Position numbers and translations under genes: made by a program | Shown here: positions 52,775 through 60,917 of the stretch, piece after piece | Numbering within the stretch: the first letter of the stretch is position 1 | Layout of the letters: every line of letters starts with the position of its first letter | Assembly: GCF_008386585.1 (NCBI RefSeq) | Contig: NZ_VUOB01000054.1 | Coordinates: 62,001 to 126,000 of the forward strand | DNA from: Solihabitans fulvus | Lineage (GTDB): Bacteria > Actinomycetota > Actinomycetes > Mycobacteriales > Pseudonocardiaceae | DNA length: 64,000 nucleotides | Direction of reading: 5' to 3' | The notes under the pieces: model-generated | Seen by the model: only the letters and a program-made list of their open reading frames with translations | The model's database searches: none | What the model was told of the DNA's origin: nothing

Positions 52775-53986
52775 GTGCCAGACGAATCCAGCACACCAGA
52801 CGGTCGGGTCGTGCACATCGTCGGCGGCGGCATCGCCGGTCTCACCATGGCGATCCTGCTGCACCGGTCGGGAGTTCCGTGCACGGTCCACGAGGCCGGC
52901 TCGCACCGGTCGGGGATCGGCGGCGGCCTGAACGTCGCGACCAACGGCATGAAGGTGCTCGCCGCGGCCGGTGTGGCCGACCGCGTCACGGCGGCGGGGA
53001 CGACGGTCGACACCTACGCGCTACTGGGCCAGGACGGGACCGTGCTCGTCGAGTTCCCCTACAGCGAGCCCGAGGTGCACGGCCAACCCTGCGTCAGCCT
53101 GGCGCGCGCGACGCTGCTGGGGATCCTGACCGACCGCGCGCGCCGGCTCGGCGTCGACATCCGTTACGGGGCAAAGGTTGTCGAGGTCTCGGCGCCGGGC
53201 GACACGCTGCGCTTCGCCGACGGGACCACCGCCTCGGGCCGGCTCGTCGTCGGGGCGGACGGCGCGCACTCCTCGGTGCGGAGGTTCGTGGCGCACCAGG
53301 GGTCGACGGCCGAGTACGCCGGGCTCGTCGGCATCGCCGGAGCGACGCGGGTCGCCGCCCTCCCCGGGCTCGACCGGGCCGAGATCGAGGCGATCACCCT
53401 GACGATCGGCGCAGGCGGGCTGCTCGGCTGGGGCGGCGGCGACGCCGGGACGATCATGTGGTGGACCTACCTGCCCCACGACACCGACCCCGGCTGGCCC
53501 GTCACCAGGGAGAAGCTGCTCGACCGGTTCGCGGGCTACCCGAAGCCGGTCGGCGCGGTCATCGCCAACACGGACTCGGCGTCCAGGGTCCGCCTGTACG
53601 GCGTGGCGCCGCTGCCCTCCTGGCACCGCGACCGCGCGGTGCTGATCGGCGACGCTGCGCACGCCGTGCCGCCGACCTCGGGCCAGGGCGCGTCGCTGGC
53701 GCTGGAGGACGCTGCGCACCTGGCCGGGCTGCTCGCCGCCGAGGATGACCACCGCGCCGCGTTCGCCCGGTTCGAACAGCACCGCAGGCCAAGGGTGGAG
53801 CGCGCGGTCACCGAGGCGAGCCTCGGGCCGGCCGACGGGGACTCGGCGGTCGCCGCGCTGATCGTCGGCGGGCTGCCCGGCGGCCCCGACCTGATCCGGC
53901 GGGCGAACGATGTGCTCACCGAGTCGTTCGTCGGGCTGTACAGCGACGAGGGCCGACGCTGGAAGTTCGGCTACGACGTGCCGTGA
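52775..53986 (+). CDS. FAD-dependent monooxygenase (PHBH/salicylate hydroxylase type)
   Basis: A flavoprotein of 403 residues from GTG 52775 (VPDESSTPDG), with GAGAGG upstream. The FAD-binding Rossmann motif is VHIVGGGIAGLTMAILLHRS (residues ~11-30), the GD motif VLIGDAAHAVPPTSGQGASL lies near 290, and ALEDAAHLAGLL follows. It is a class A flavin monooxygenase, which hydroxylates aromatic or polyketide-like substrates with NAD(P)H. The product is unknown. It is convergent with the GntR-TetR regulator gene (30 bases between the stops). Confidence 0.9.
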   Translation: MPDESSTPDGRVVHIVGGGIAGLTMAILLHRSGVPCTVHEAGSHRSGIGGGLNVATNGMKVLAAAGVADRVTAAGTTVDTYALLGQDGTVLVEFPYSEPEVHGQPCVSLARATLLGILTDRARRLGVDIRYGAKVVEVSAPGDTLRFADGTTASGRLVVGADGAHSSVRRFVAHQGSTAEYAGLVGIAGATRVAALPGLDRAEIEAITLTIGAGGLLGWGGGDAGTIMWWTYLPHDTDPGWPVTREKLLDRFAGYPKPVGAVIANTDSASRVRLYGVAPLPSWHRDRAVLIGDAAHAVPPTSGQGASLALEDAAHLAGLLAAEDDHRAAFARFEQHRRPRVERAVTEASLGPADGDSAVAALIVGGLPGGPDLIRRANDVLTESFVGLYSDEGRRWKFGYDVP

Positions 53987-54016
53987 CGGGCGGTCCTGCC
54001 TGCGGCGAGCCCGAGA

Positions 54017-54976
54017 TCAGGGCGTGCGGCGCTGGCCGGCGACTCCCCTGCGGTCCCCCGTGACGGCGCGGAGCCGTGCCTCGATGCCGTCGAGCAGCCG
54101 CTGCATCCCGTACTCGAACACGGCGTCCAGGTCGTAGTCAAAGTCCTGCTGGGTCACGTACTCGAACGCCGGGAAGCGACCGGCGGCCAACGCCTCGGCG
54201 AGCTGCGCGCCCTGGGTTTCCATCCATTCGTCGTTGGTCATGCCGGTGTCCTGGCGCGCCTGCGCCTCGGGGTGGATGTTCAACGCGAGGCCGCGCACGT
54301 GGCCGAACAGGGTCAGGTGCGCGTGCATCATGTCGGTGATGCCGAAACCCATCTCGCGCAGCGTGCCCAGGGTCCACTCGGTGTAGGCGATCAGGCTCGG
54401 CTGCACCCTCGGGCGGGTCATGGACAGCACCTCGGGCGCCCACGGGTGCAGCCGGAACACCGACCACATCAGCCGCCCCGCCGTTTCGAGCCGTGCCCGC
54501 CAACCAGGCGGCCGCCGCGCCGGCAGGGGATGCTCGGCGAACACCGCCTCGGTCATCAGCTGGGTCAGGTCGTCCTTGCTCGACACGTGGCGGTACAGCG
54601 ACATCGTCGCGACGCCGAGTTCGGTGGCGACGCGGCGCATGGACAGCATCGCCAGCCCCTCCGCGTCCGCGATCGCGACCGCGGCCAGCACCACGCGGTC
54701 CCGGCTGAGTTCGCGGTCGCGCGGCGAGGACTTCCGCGCGGCGGGCCCGTGCCCGGCCTCCGTCGACCGCACGACGGTGCCGGCGCCGGGGCGGGTGTCG
54801 ACCAGACCCTCGTCCCGCAGGGTCGCGATCACCTTGGTCGCGGTCGCCATCGCGACGCCCCATTCCCGGGTGATCAGGCGCGTGGACGGCACCCGTTCGC
54901 CGGGTCGCAGCTCGCCGCGCGCGATGCGGGCACGGAGCTCGGCGACGATCCGCAGGTAGGGCGCTTCGGTCTCCAT
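54017..54976 (-). CDS. GntR-TetR fusion transcriptional regulator
   Basis: A regulator of 319 residues joining two DNA-binding folds. Residues 1-72 are a GntR winged helix (YLRIVAELRARIARGELRPG, then ITREWGVAMATATKVIATLR). Residues ~92-140 are a TetR-type helix-turn-helix (RDRVVLAAVAIADAEGLAML, then LGVATMSLYRHVSSKDDLTQ), followed by a TetR C-terminal ligand domain with FRLHPWAPEVLSMTRP. The fusion is found in other actinobacteria. It is divergent from an FAD monooxygenase gene across two identical palindromes, its likely operators, suggesting repression of that gene until an effector binds. Confidence 0.92.
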   Translation of the reverse strand: METEAPYLRIVAELRARIARGELRPGERVPSTRLITREWGVAMATATKVIATLRDEGLVDTRPGAGTVVRSTEAGHGPAARKSSPRDRELSRDRVVLAAVAIADAEGLAMLSMRRVATELGVATMSLYRHVSSKDDLTQLMTEAVFAEHPLPARRPPGWRARLETAGRLMWSVFRLHPWAPEVLSMTRPRVQPSLIAYTEWTLGTLREMGFGITDMMHAHLTLFGHVRGLALNIHPEAQARQDTGMTNDEWMETQGAQLAEALAAGRFPAFEYVTQQDFDYDLDAVFEYGMQRLLDGIEARLRAVTGDRRGVAGQRRTP

Positions 54977-54987
54977 CCACCCTCAAG

Positions 54988-55056
54988 TGCACTAGTGCGA
55001 TTGTGACATCCAACAGTAGCAGAGTCCGCGTTTTCCCAGCACAATGCACTAGTGCG
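54988..55056. promoter_or_regulatory. Twin identical operators TGCACTAGTGCG
   Basis: The 12-mer TGCACTAGTGCG, containing the perfect palindrome GCACTAGTGC, occurs at 54988-54999 and again at 55045-55056, 57 bases apart. The pair lies between the divergent GntR-TetR gene (start 54976) and the FAD monooxygenase gene (start 55139). They are the probable binding sites of that regulator. Confidence 0.8.
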
Positions 55057-55138
55057 CCGACCAGTTTCGGTCGAAATTGTCTGCGAAGCGCGGCTCGACA
55101 ATACGCTGTACGCACCATCGATCGACCGAGGAGACACG

Positions 55139-56356
55139 ATGAGCAGGGGCAGCGTCCTCATCTCCGGCGCGGGCATCGCCGGACTCTCGCTGGCGTACTG
55201 GTTGCGCCGGCACGGCTTCACCCCGACCGTCGTGGAGCGGGCGCCGACGCTGCGGCCGGGCGGCCAGGCCATCGACATCAGGGGCACGGCCCGCGAGGCC
55301 GTCGCGCGAATGGGCGTCCTGGACACGATTCGGGCGCACCACACGGAAACTCACGGGATCGCCTTCGTCTCGCCGGACGGCAGGCGGGTCGGCCAGCTGG
55401 CGGGCAACGCGTTGGGCGACTCCGGCGGGATCGTCGCCGAGATCGAGATCCTCCGTGGCGACCTGGTGCGGATCCTGTGCGAGGCGGCAGGCCCGACCGT
55501 GGAGTACCTCTACGACGACCAGATCACCGAACTGTCCGACGGCGCCGACGGGATCAAGGTCGCCTTCCGCACCGCGTCGCCGCGCGCGTTCGACGTGGTG
55601 ATCGGCGCGGACGGGCTGCGGTCGGGGGTGCGCGCGCTCGCGTTCGGCGAGGAGGCCTCGCTGGTCCACGACCTCGGCTTCTACATGGCGTACTTCCCCG
55701 CCCGCACCGAGCTTCGGCTCGACGGGTGGGAACTGATGCACAACCTGCCGGCCGGCAACGGCGTCGGCGGCCGCGTCGCCCTGCTCTACCCCATCCGCGA
55801 CACCGGCGAGATCCGGGCGATGCTGTCGTTCCTGTCGCCGGAGCTGCCCTACGACCGGCGCGACCCCGACGCGCAGAAGAGGCTGCTGGCGCGGGTGTTC
55901 GCCGGGGCGGGCTGGGAGGTGCCGGGACTGCTCGACCAGTTGGCGCGCACCGAGGACCTGTACTTCACCAGGGGCGGCGAGGTCCGGGTCGACCAGTGGT
56001 CGACGGGACGCGTCGCCCTCCTCGGCGACTCCGTGTTCGGCGGCTCGATCGGGATGGGCACGAGCATGGCGCTGGTCGGCGCCTACGTGCTCGCCGGCGA
56101 GCTGGCCGCAGCCGACGGCGACCACCGGATCGCGTTCGCCGCCTACCAGCACGAGATGCGCGACTACGTCGCCGCCAACCGGAAGCGGCCGCCCGGCGGC
56201 ATGAAGGGCTTCGCACCGAGCACCCGGCGGGGCATCTGGCTGCGCAACCAGTTCATGCGCGCGCTGCCGCATCTGCCGGGCAAGGGCATGGCCACGGGTG
56301 GCATCCAGAAGACGGCGAACTCCATCCGCCTCAAGGACTACGGACCGCTCGACTGA
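55139..56356 (+). CDS. FAD-dependent monooxygenase (TetX/PgaE-like)
   Basis: A flavoprotein of 405 residues, ATG at 55139 with GAGGAGA upstream; earlier codons in the frame overlap the operator and are excluded. The FAD motif is VLISGAGIAGLSLAYWLRRH (residues 5-24), RPGGQAIDIRGTAREAVARM follows, and the second FAD block is VALLGDSVFGGSIGMGTSMA near 300. The GDS-x-x-GGS variant and domain order place it in the TetX/aromatic hydroxylase branch, which modifies antibiotics or polyketides. It is probably controlled by the divergent GntR-TetR regulator, so it may inactivate a toxic compound. Confidence 0.92.
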   Translation: MSRGSVLISGAGIAGLSLAYWLRRHGFTPTVVERAPTLRPGGQAIDIRGTAREAVARMGVLDTIRAHHTETHGIAFVSPDGRRVGQLAGNALGDSGGIVAEIEILRGDLVRILCEAAGPTVEYLYDDQITELSDGADGIKVAFRTASPRAFDVVIGADGLRSGVRALAFGEEASLVHDLGFYMAYFPARTELRLDGWELMHNLPAGNGVGGRVALLYPIRDTGEIRAMLSFLSPELPYDRRDPDAQKRLLARVFAGAGWEVPGLLDQLARTEDLYFTRGGEVRVDQWSTGRVALLGDSVFGGSIGMGTSMALVGAYVLAGELAAADGDHRIAFAAYQHEMRDYVAANRKRPPGGMKGFAPSTRRGIWLRNQFMRALPHLPGKGMATGGIQKTANSIRLKDYGPLD

Positions 56357-56415
56357 GCTTTCGCCCTGCTCGCCCGGATCCCCTTTCCTGGAAACAAAAT
56401 CGCCCGCCCTGCGGC

Positions 56416-56447
56416 CCCCGTCCACCCCGACGCGGGGGTGGGCGGGG
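56416..56447. terminator. Hairpin between convergent genes
   Basis: A 13-bp stem (56416-56428 with 56435-56447, one T-G wobble) lies between the stops of the FAD monooxygenase and the SnoaL-like gene, 9 bases from the latter. Confidence 0.6.
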
Positions 56448-56455
56448 ACGTCCGG

Positions 56456-56875
56456 TCAGGCGGTTTCGGCCGGGCAGTTGTGGTAGGCCACGACGAGCCA
56501 CTCGCCATGCTGCCTGAACAGGACCCAGGTCGCCAGGACCGCCCGCCCGGCGGGCGGCTCGGTCTCGCCCGCCATGACAACGGCGCCCCTGCTGACGACC
56601 ACGGCCGTGTCCTCACCGAAGAAGCGAACGCTCTGCACCTCGTCGACGGCATGCGATCCCTTGAGCGGGCCGGCGAAGCTCGCCGCCATCCGGTCCCGCA
56701 CCGCCGCCCTGTCGCCCTGGAGCAAACCGGGCAACACCGTGGTCGCGTTCTCGGCGTAGGACGCGACGAACGCGTCGGCGTCGTTGTCGACCCACGCCGC
56801 GTAGACGCCGTCAAGCACGGCGCGCACGGCGCGGTCGTCCTCGGTCAGGACCTGTGCTGTGCTGTGGCTGTTCAT
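56456..56875 (-). CDS. SgcJ/EcaC-type SnoaL-like protein (NTF2 fold)
   Basis: A protein of 139 residues from ATG 56875 (MNSHSTAQVLTEDDRAVRAV). The family pattern is DGVYAAWVDNDADAFVASYA near residue 22 and ATWVLFRQHGEWLVVAYHNC at the end, a cone-shaped NTF2-like fold. SgcJ/EcaC relatives occur in many actinobacterial pathways and are annotated as oxidoreductases or unknown-function proteins; no catalytic residues can be stated. The frame extends upstream into a repeated element and should not be used. It is divergent from the sigma factor gene at 57201. Confidence 0.87.
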   Translation of the reverse strand: MNSHSTAQVLTEDDRAVRAVLDGVYAAWVDNDADAFVASYAENATTVLPGLLQGDRAAVRDRMAASFAGPLKGSHAVDEVQSVRFFGEDTAVVVSRGAVVMAGETEPPAGRAVLATWVLFRQHGEWLVVAYHNCPAETA

Positions 56876-56940
56876 GGTGTTCCTCTCGGCTCGGTCGTGC
56901 GGTGGGCCCGTTCGGCCCGTCGAGCCCCGGTGAGCTCGCC

Positions 56941-57127
56941 GGTACATACCGCGCCCACCCGCCGAACTCATCGGTCCGGCGCACACCGGTTCAGCGTTGT
57001 CCTCCGCCGGGACCGATGACTCCGGCCCACCCGCCGAACTCATCGGTGCGGCGCACACCAGTTCGGCATTGTTCTCCGCGTTCTCCGCATGGACCGATGA
57101 CTCCGGCCCGCCCGCTCGGTATGTACC
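56941..57127. repeat. 187-bp element bounded by 11-bp inverted repeats, with internal 72-bp-period repeat
   Basis: GGTACATACCG (56941-56951) and its exact complement CGGTATGTACC (57117-57127) bound the element. Inside, a block starting CCCACCCGCCGAACTCATCG occurs at 56954 and again at 57026, a period of 72 bases. Each copy contains TCATCGGT and later ACCGATGA, so it can also fold on itself. It lies between the divergent SnoaL-like and sigma factor starts. Confidence 0.85.
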
Positions 57128-57200
57128 CGCGACGGCCGCCGGCCGGGGTGGTGACGTAGGTTCGGCCAGGTTCGGCCTGGTGGCAGAGAGGCGCGTGGCG

Positions 57201-58196
57201 ATGTCGACCAGCGAGGAGTTCGACGCGAGGACCGATCCGTACCGGCGGGAGCTGTTGGCGCACTGCTATCGGATGCTCGGCTCGATCCACGACGCAGAGG
57301 ACGTGCTCCAGGAGACCATGCTGCGCGCGTGGCGGGCCTGGGACCGGTTCGACGAGAGCCGGGCCTCGCTGCGCACCTGGCTGTACCGGATCGCCACCAA
57401 CGCCTGCCTCACCGCGCTACAGGGCAGGGGTCGGCGGCCGCTGCCGTCCGGGCTCGGCGGCCCGAGCGACGACCCGTGGGAGCCGTTGCTGCATGGCGGC
57501 GACGTGCCGTGGTTGCAGCCGTTCCCCGACGCGGCGTTCGGCGCGGCCAACGGCGATCCGGCCAACGTGCTGGCCGCGCGCGGCAGCCTGCGGCTCGCGT
57601 TCCTGGCGGCCATGCAGCTGCTGCCCGCGCGACAGCGGGCGGTGCTGATCCTGCGCGACGTCCTGGACTGGCCCGCCGCGGAGGTCGCCGAGGCGCTGGA
57701 CACCACGCCGGCCGCCGTGAACAGCGCCCTGCAACGCGCCCGCGCCCGCCTCGACGAGGCGGCGATCGGCGAGGATCAGGTCGACGAGCCCGACGACACG
57801 CGAGCGCGGGAGTTGGTCACCAGCTACGTGACGGCCTTCGAGAACGCGGACATCCCCGCGCTGACCCGGTTGCTGGCCGAGGACGTCATCCTGGAGATGC
57901 CGCCGATGCTGAACTGGTACGTCGGCAGGCAGGCCTACGGCGAGTTCATCGCCCGCGTCTTCGCGTTGCGCGGCACCGACTGGCGGATGATCCCCACCTC
58001 AGCCAACGGCCAGCTCGCGGTCGGCGCGTACCTGCGCGGCGAGGACGGTGCGCACCGCGCGCACACGCTCCAGGTGTTCACCATCGGGCCGTCGGGGATC
58101 AGCCGCAACACGGTGTTCCAGGAACCCGGTCTGTTCGAGGCCTTCGGCCTGCCGGCCGCGCTGGACGCGCCGGCCGAACCCGCGCCGCGGCCGTGA
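57201..58196 (+). CDS. ECF sigma factor with C-terminal SnoaL-like domain (SigG-type)
   Basis: A sigma factor of 331 residues, ATG at 57201 with GAGAGG upstream. Region 2 is MLGSIHDAEDVLQETMLRAW (residues ~27-46) with TWLYRIATNACL; region 4 contains LPARQRAVLILRDVLDWPAA and TTPAAVNSALQRARARL. Between them lies the PWLQPFPDAAFG segment typical of this branch. A SnoaL-like NTF2 domain occupies ~205-320 (RELVTSYVTAFENADIPALT). Such extensions control sigma activity in cis in place of an anti-sigma factor, as in SigJ/ECF41-type factors. It faces the SnoaL-like gene across the 187-bp repeat element. Confidence 0.93.
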   Translation: MSTSEEFDARTDPYRRELLAHCYRMLGSIHDAEDVLQETMLRAWRAWDRFDESRASLRTWLYRIATNACLTALQGRGRRPLPSGLGGPSDDPWEPLLHGGDVPWLQPFPDAAFGAANGDPANVLAARGSLRLAFLAAMQLLPARQRAVLILRDVLDWPAAEVAEALDTTPAAVNSALQRARARLDEAAIGEDQVDEPDDTRARELVTSYVTAFENADIPALTRLLAEDVILEMPPMLNWYVGRQAYGEFIARVFALRGTDWRMIPTSANGQLAVGAYLRGEDGAHRAHTLQVFTIGPSGISRNTVFQEPGLFEAFGLPAALDAPAEPAPRP

Positions 58197-58200
58197 CCCT

Positions 58201-58233
58201 GGTCGGCGGGGTGTCCGCGACACCCCGCCGACC
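58201..58233. terminator. Strong bidirectional hairpin
   Basis: A perfect 15-bp stem (58201-58215 with 58219-58233) with a 3-base loop starts 5 bases after the sigma stop and ends 8 bases before the sugar-porter stop. Confidence 0.85.
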
Positions 58234-58240
58234 GCCGCAG

Positions 58241-59653
58241 CTACACCTTCGCGGCGCCCTTGGCCGCGTTCTTCGCCGCGCCGCGCCCGCGCAGGTCGAG
58301 TTCGATCTGCTCCAGACTGCGGCCCTTGGTCTCCGGGACCAGCCACTTGGTCAACACGAACAGCACGACGTTCACGCCGGCGAACACCCACATCGAGTGC
58401 CCGATGCCCAACGCCTTGGGGTCGGACATGATCGGGAACACCGCGCTGATGATGCCGGTGGAGGCCCACAGCACCACGGCGCTCACGCCCATGCCGGCCG
58501 CGCGCACCTTCAGCGGGAACACCTCGGCCATCATCACCCAGACGACCGCGCCCCAACCCAGTTCGTAGCCGACCAGGTAGAGCACCAGCATGACTAGCAT
58601 GAGAATGCCCTTGGTGTTCGTGTCGTGCACGTCGAGCACCACGAACCCGGCCGCGACCAGCGTCACGACCATGATCACGTTGCCGATCAGCAGCAACGGC
58701 TTGCGGCCCCAGCGGTCCACCACGAACACGACCCACGCGGTGAACAGGAACTTCGTGACACCAAGGAGAACGCCGCTGAGCAGCGCCGCCTGCGTGGCGA
58801 AACCGAGGCTGATCAGCATGGTCGGGAAGTAGGCGTTGATCGCGTTCACACCGCTGAACTGCTGGCCAACGGCCAACAACAGGGCCACCACCAACATCGG
58901 TCGCACCCAGGGCGCGAACAGGTCCCGCACCCTGGCCTTGCGCTCGCTGTCCAGCCTGATGACCTCGCGGATGGTCGCGACCTCGGCCTGGACGTCCGCG
59001 TTGCCGCCGTGCGAGCTGACCAGCACCGCGCGCGCCTCGTCCTCGCGGCCCTGCTTGAGCAGCCAGCGCGGGGTTTCCGGCAGGATGCTCAGTCCCAGCA
59101 ACAGGATCACCGCGGGGACGAGCGCGCCGGCGAACATCAGTCGCCAGTTGGCTGACGGGCCGAGCCAGTAGTCGACCAGGAACGCGATCAGGATGCCAAG
59201 CACGATGAAGATCTGGTTCAGCGCGGACATCGCGCCCCGCCACTTGGCGGGAGCCAGTTCCGACAGGTAGGTCGGCACCGTCGCGGAGGACAGGCCGACA
59301 CCGAGGCCGATGACCAGCCTCGAGATGATCAGCACGGTGAAGCTCGGGGAGAACGACGCGGCCAGCGTGCCGATGATGACGATCACCGCGGCCACCATGA
59401 TGGTGCGCCGCCTGCCCAGCCGGTCGGTGACCCTGGTGGAGAACGCGGCGCCGAAGATCGCGCCGACCGAGAGGCTGGCCGTGACCACGCCCTTGTCGAA
59501 GCTGGTGAGGCTCCACGCCTTGCTGATGAAGGGCAGTACGCCGGAGATGACGCCGAGGTCGTAGCCGAACAGGATGCCGCCGAGGGCACCGAAGAAGTAC
59601 AGCGTGGTTCTGCTGATCTGCCGCCGCGCCGGCGTCGTCGCCGATTGCGTCAT
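58241..59653 (-). CDS. MFS sugar porter (glucose/xylose-proton symporter type)
   Basis: A 12-helix symporter of 470 residues from ATG 59653 (MTQSATTPARRQISRTTLYF). Sugar porter signatures are present: FGALGGILFGYDLGVISGVL in helix 1, DRLGRRRTIMVAAVI in the loop 2-3, VPTYLSELAPAKWRGAMSAL, ILPETPRWLLKQGREDEARA in the central loop and VPETKGRSLEQIELDLRGRG at the end. It imports a hexose or pentose with a proton. The protein ends in an Ala/Lys tail. The response regulator gene lies 538 bases upstream on the same strand. Confidence 0.95.
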   Translation of the reverse strand: MTQSATTPARRQISRTTLYFFGALGGILFGYDLGVISGVLPFISKAWSLTSFDKGVVTASLSVGAIFGAAFSTRVTDRLGRRRTIMVAAVIVIIGTLAASFSPSFTVLIISRLVIGLGVGLSSATVPTYLSELAPAKWRGAMSALNQIFIVLGILIAFLVDYWLGPSANWRLMFAGALVPAVILLLGLSILPETPRWLLKQGREDEARAVLVSSHGGNADVQAEVATIREVIRLDSERKARVRDLFAPWVRPMLVVALLLAVGQQFSGVNAINAYFPTMLISLGFATQAALLSGVLLGVTKFLFTAWVVFVVDRWGRKPLLLIGNVIMVVTLVAAGFVVLDVHDTNTKGILMLVMLVLYLVGYELGWGAVVWVMMAEVFPLKVRAAGMGVSAVVLWASTGIISAVFPIMSDPKALGIGHSMWVFAGVNVVLFVLTKWLVPETKGRSLEQIELDLRGRGAAKNAAKGAAKV

Positions 59654-60191
59654 GCTGTCTCGCCTCGTTTCGGACTGGCCGGCAGCGGGCTTCGTCGGGT
59701 CGACTGCCGGCACGGTCGTGGTGTTTTCGGGGTCGTCGAAGTGGGGGCGGGTTCGGAGTTGACGTCCCGGCGGCGGTGGGACGGTTGGTGCGCAGCGTCC
59801 AGCCCACGACGGCTGCGCGAATGCCGGCCTACCGCAGGCACTTCGGGCCTGCGGCTCGGTCAGCTCGGCGGAGGCCGTACCGGTTGCGGCCCCCTGAAGG
59901 TGGTGTCCACCGTCACATGAGCGGGCCGCGCAGACAAGGCACCGAGGCAAGAAAAATCAGATTCGTGACCGGTGTTCACACATGTGGACAGATTCGGGGC
60001 GCGGCGAAGTCGTCACGACCGGTCCACCAGGGCGAGATCGGTCGTGTTCGCCCGCTTGTTCCGTTGCGACCCAACAACTTCCGGCCGGTTCACATGACTG
60101 AACGCCGCCGGACCAGTTCCGGCTGGCCGCACCACCCGGACGCAAGCCAGGCATGACCCCGTCGGTAGCGGAAACCCCGTCGGCAGCGGAA
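59654..60191. other. Long intergenic stretch upstream of the sugar porter
   Basis: 538 bases without a gene I can support. It must hold the sugar-porter promoter. A 17-base block (CCCCGTCGGYAGCGGAA) is repeated directly around 60149-60190, next to the response regulator stop. An imperfect palindrome around ACACATGTGG lies near 59980. I see no convincing terminator. Confidence 0.4.
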
Positions 60192-60917
60192 CTAACGGCC
60201 GACGATCCCCCCGCCGCCGGGCACGACCAGGCCCGACTCGTAGGCCAGCACGACGAGTTGCGCGCGGTCGCGCGCGCCCAGCTTCACCATCGCCCTGCTG
60301 ACGTGGGTCTTGGCCGTGGTCGGGCTGATCACCCTGTCGGCGGCGATCTCGTCGTTGGACAGGCCGCGCCCGACCAGGCCAACGACCTCACGCTCCCGGT
60401 TGGTCAACACGTCGAGCCCCGTCGGCGCCACGGCGGGGCGCCTGGACACGTACTCCCCGATCAGCGTCCTGGTGATCGCCGGCGACAGCAGCGCGTCGCC
60501 GCGCGCCGCGACGCGAACGCCGTGCAGCAGGTCCTCCGGTTCGGTGTCCTTGACCAGGAACCCAGCGGCGCCGGCCCGCAGGGCGTTGAAGACGTACTCG
60601 TCCAACCCGTAGTTGGTCAGGATCACCACGTGCACGCCGGACAGCCGGGGATCGGCGGCGATCTGCGCGGTCGCCTCGATGCCGTCCAGCACCGGCATCT
60701 GCACGTCGAGGAGCACCACGTCGGGCCGGTGGGCCAACGCCAACGCGACACCCTGCCGACCGTCCGCCGCCTCGCCGACCACCTCGATGTCGTCCTCGGC
60801 GTCGAGCAGCGCGCGAAACCCGGCGCGGATCAACGCCTGGTCGTCGACCAACAGCACCCGGATCGCCCGCCTGCCGGAGTCCCCGGAGTTCCCGAAGTTC
60901 CCGGAGCCCTCAGTCAC
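60192..60917 (-). CDS. NarL/LuxR-type response regulator
   Basis: A response regulator of 241 residues from GTG 60917, overlapping the histidine kinase stop by 8 bases (GTGACTGA). The receiver domain has the acidic pair in VLLVDDQALIRAGFRALLDA, the phospho-acceptor Asp in DVVLLDVQMPVLDGIEA (about residue 72) and the Lys in FLVKDTEP. The C-terminal LuxR helix-turn-helix is TNREREVVGLVGRGLSNDEI followed by SPTTAKTHVSRAMVKLGARD. It is co-translated with its kinase. Targets are unknown; the nearest gene on the strand is the sugar porter. Confidence 0.95.
   Translation of the reverse strand: MTEGSGNFGNSGDSGRRAIRVLLVDDQALIRAGFRALLDAEDDIEVVGEAADGRQGVALALAHRPDVVLLDVQMPVLDGIEATAQIAADPRLSGVHVVILTNYGLDEYVFNALRAGAAGFLVKDTEPEDLLHGVRVAARGDALLSPAITRTLIGEYVSRRPAVAPTGLDVLTNREREVVGLVGRGLSNDEIAADRVISPTTAKTHVSRAMVKLGARDRAQLVVLAYESGLVVPGGGGIVGR

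Noticed and set aside
59776..60156. Forward open frame of 126 codons in the long intergenic gap.
   Set aside because: No ribosome site, no family signal and composition like the surrounding noncoding DNA.
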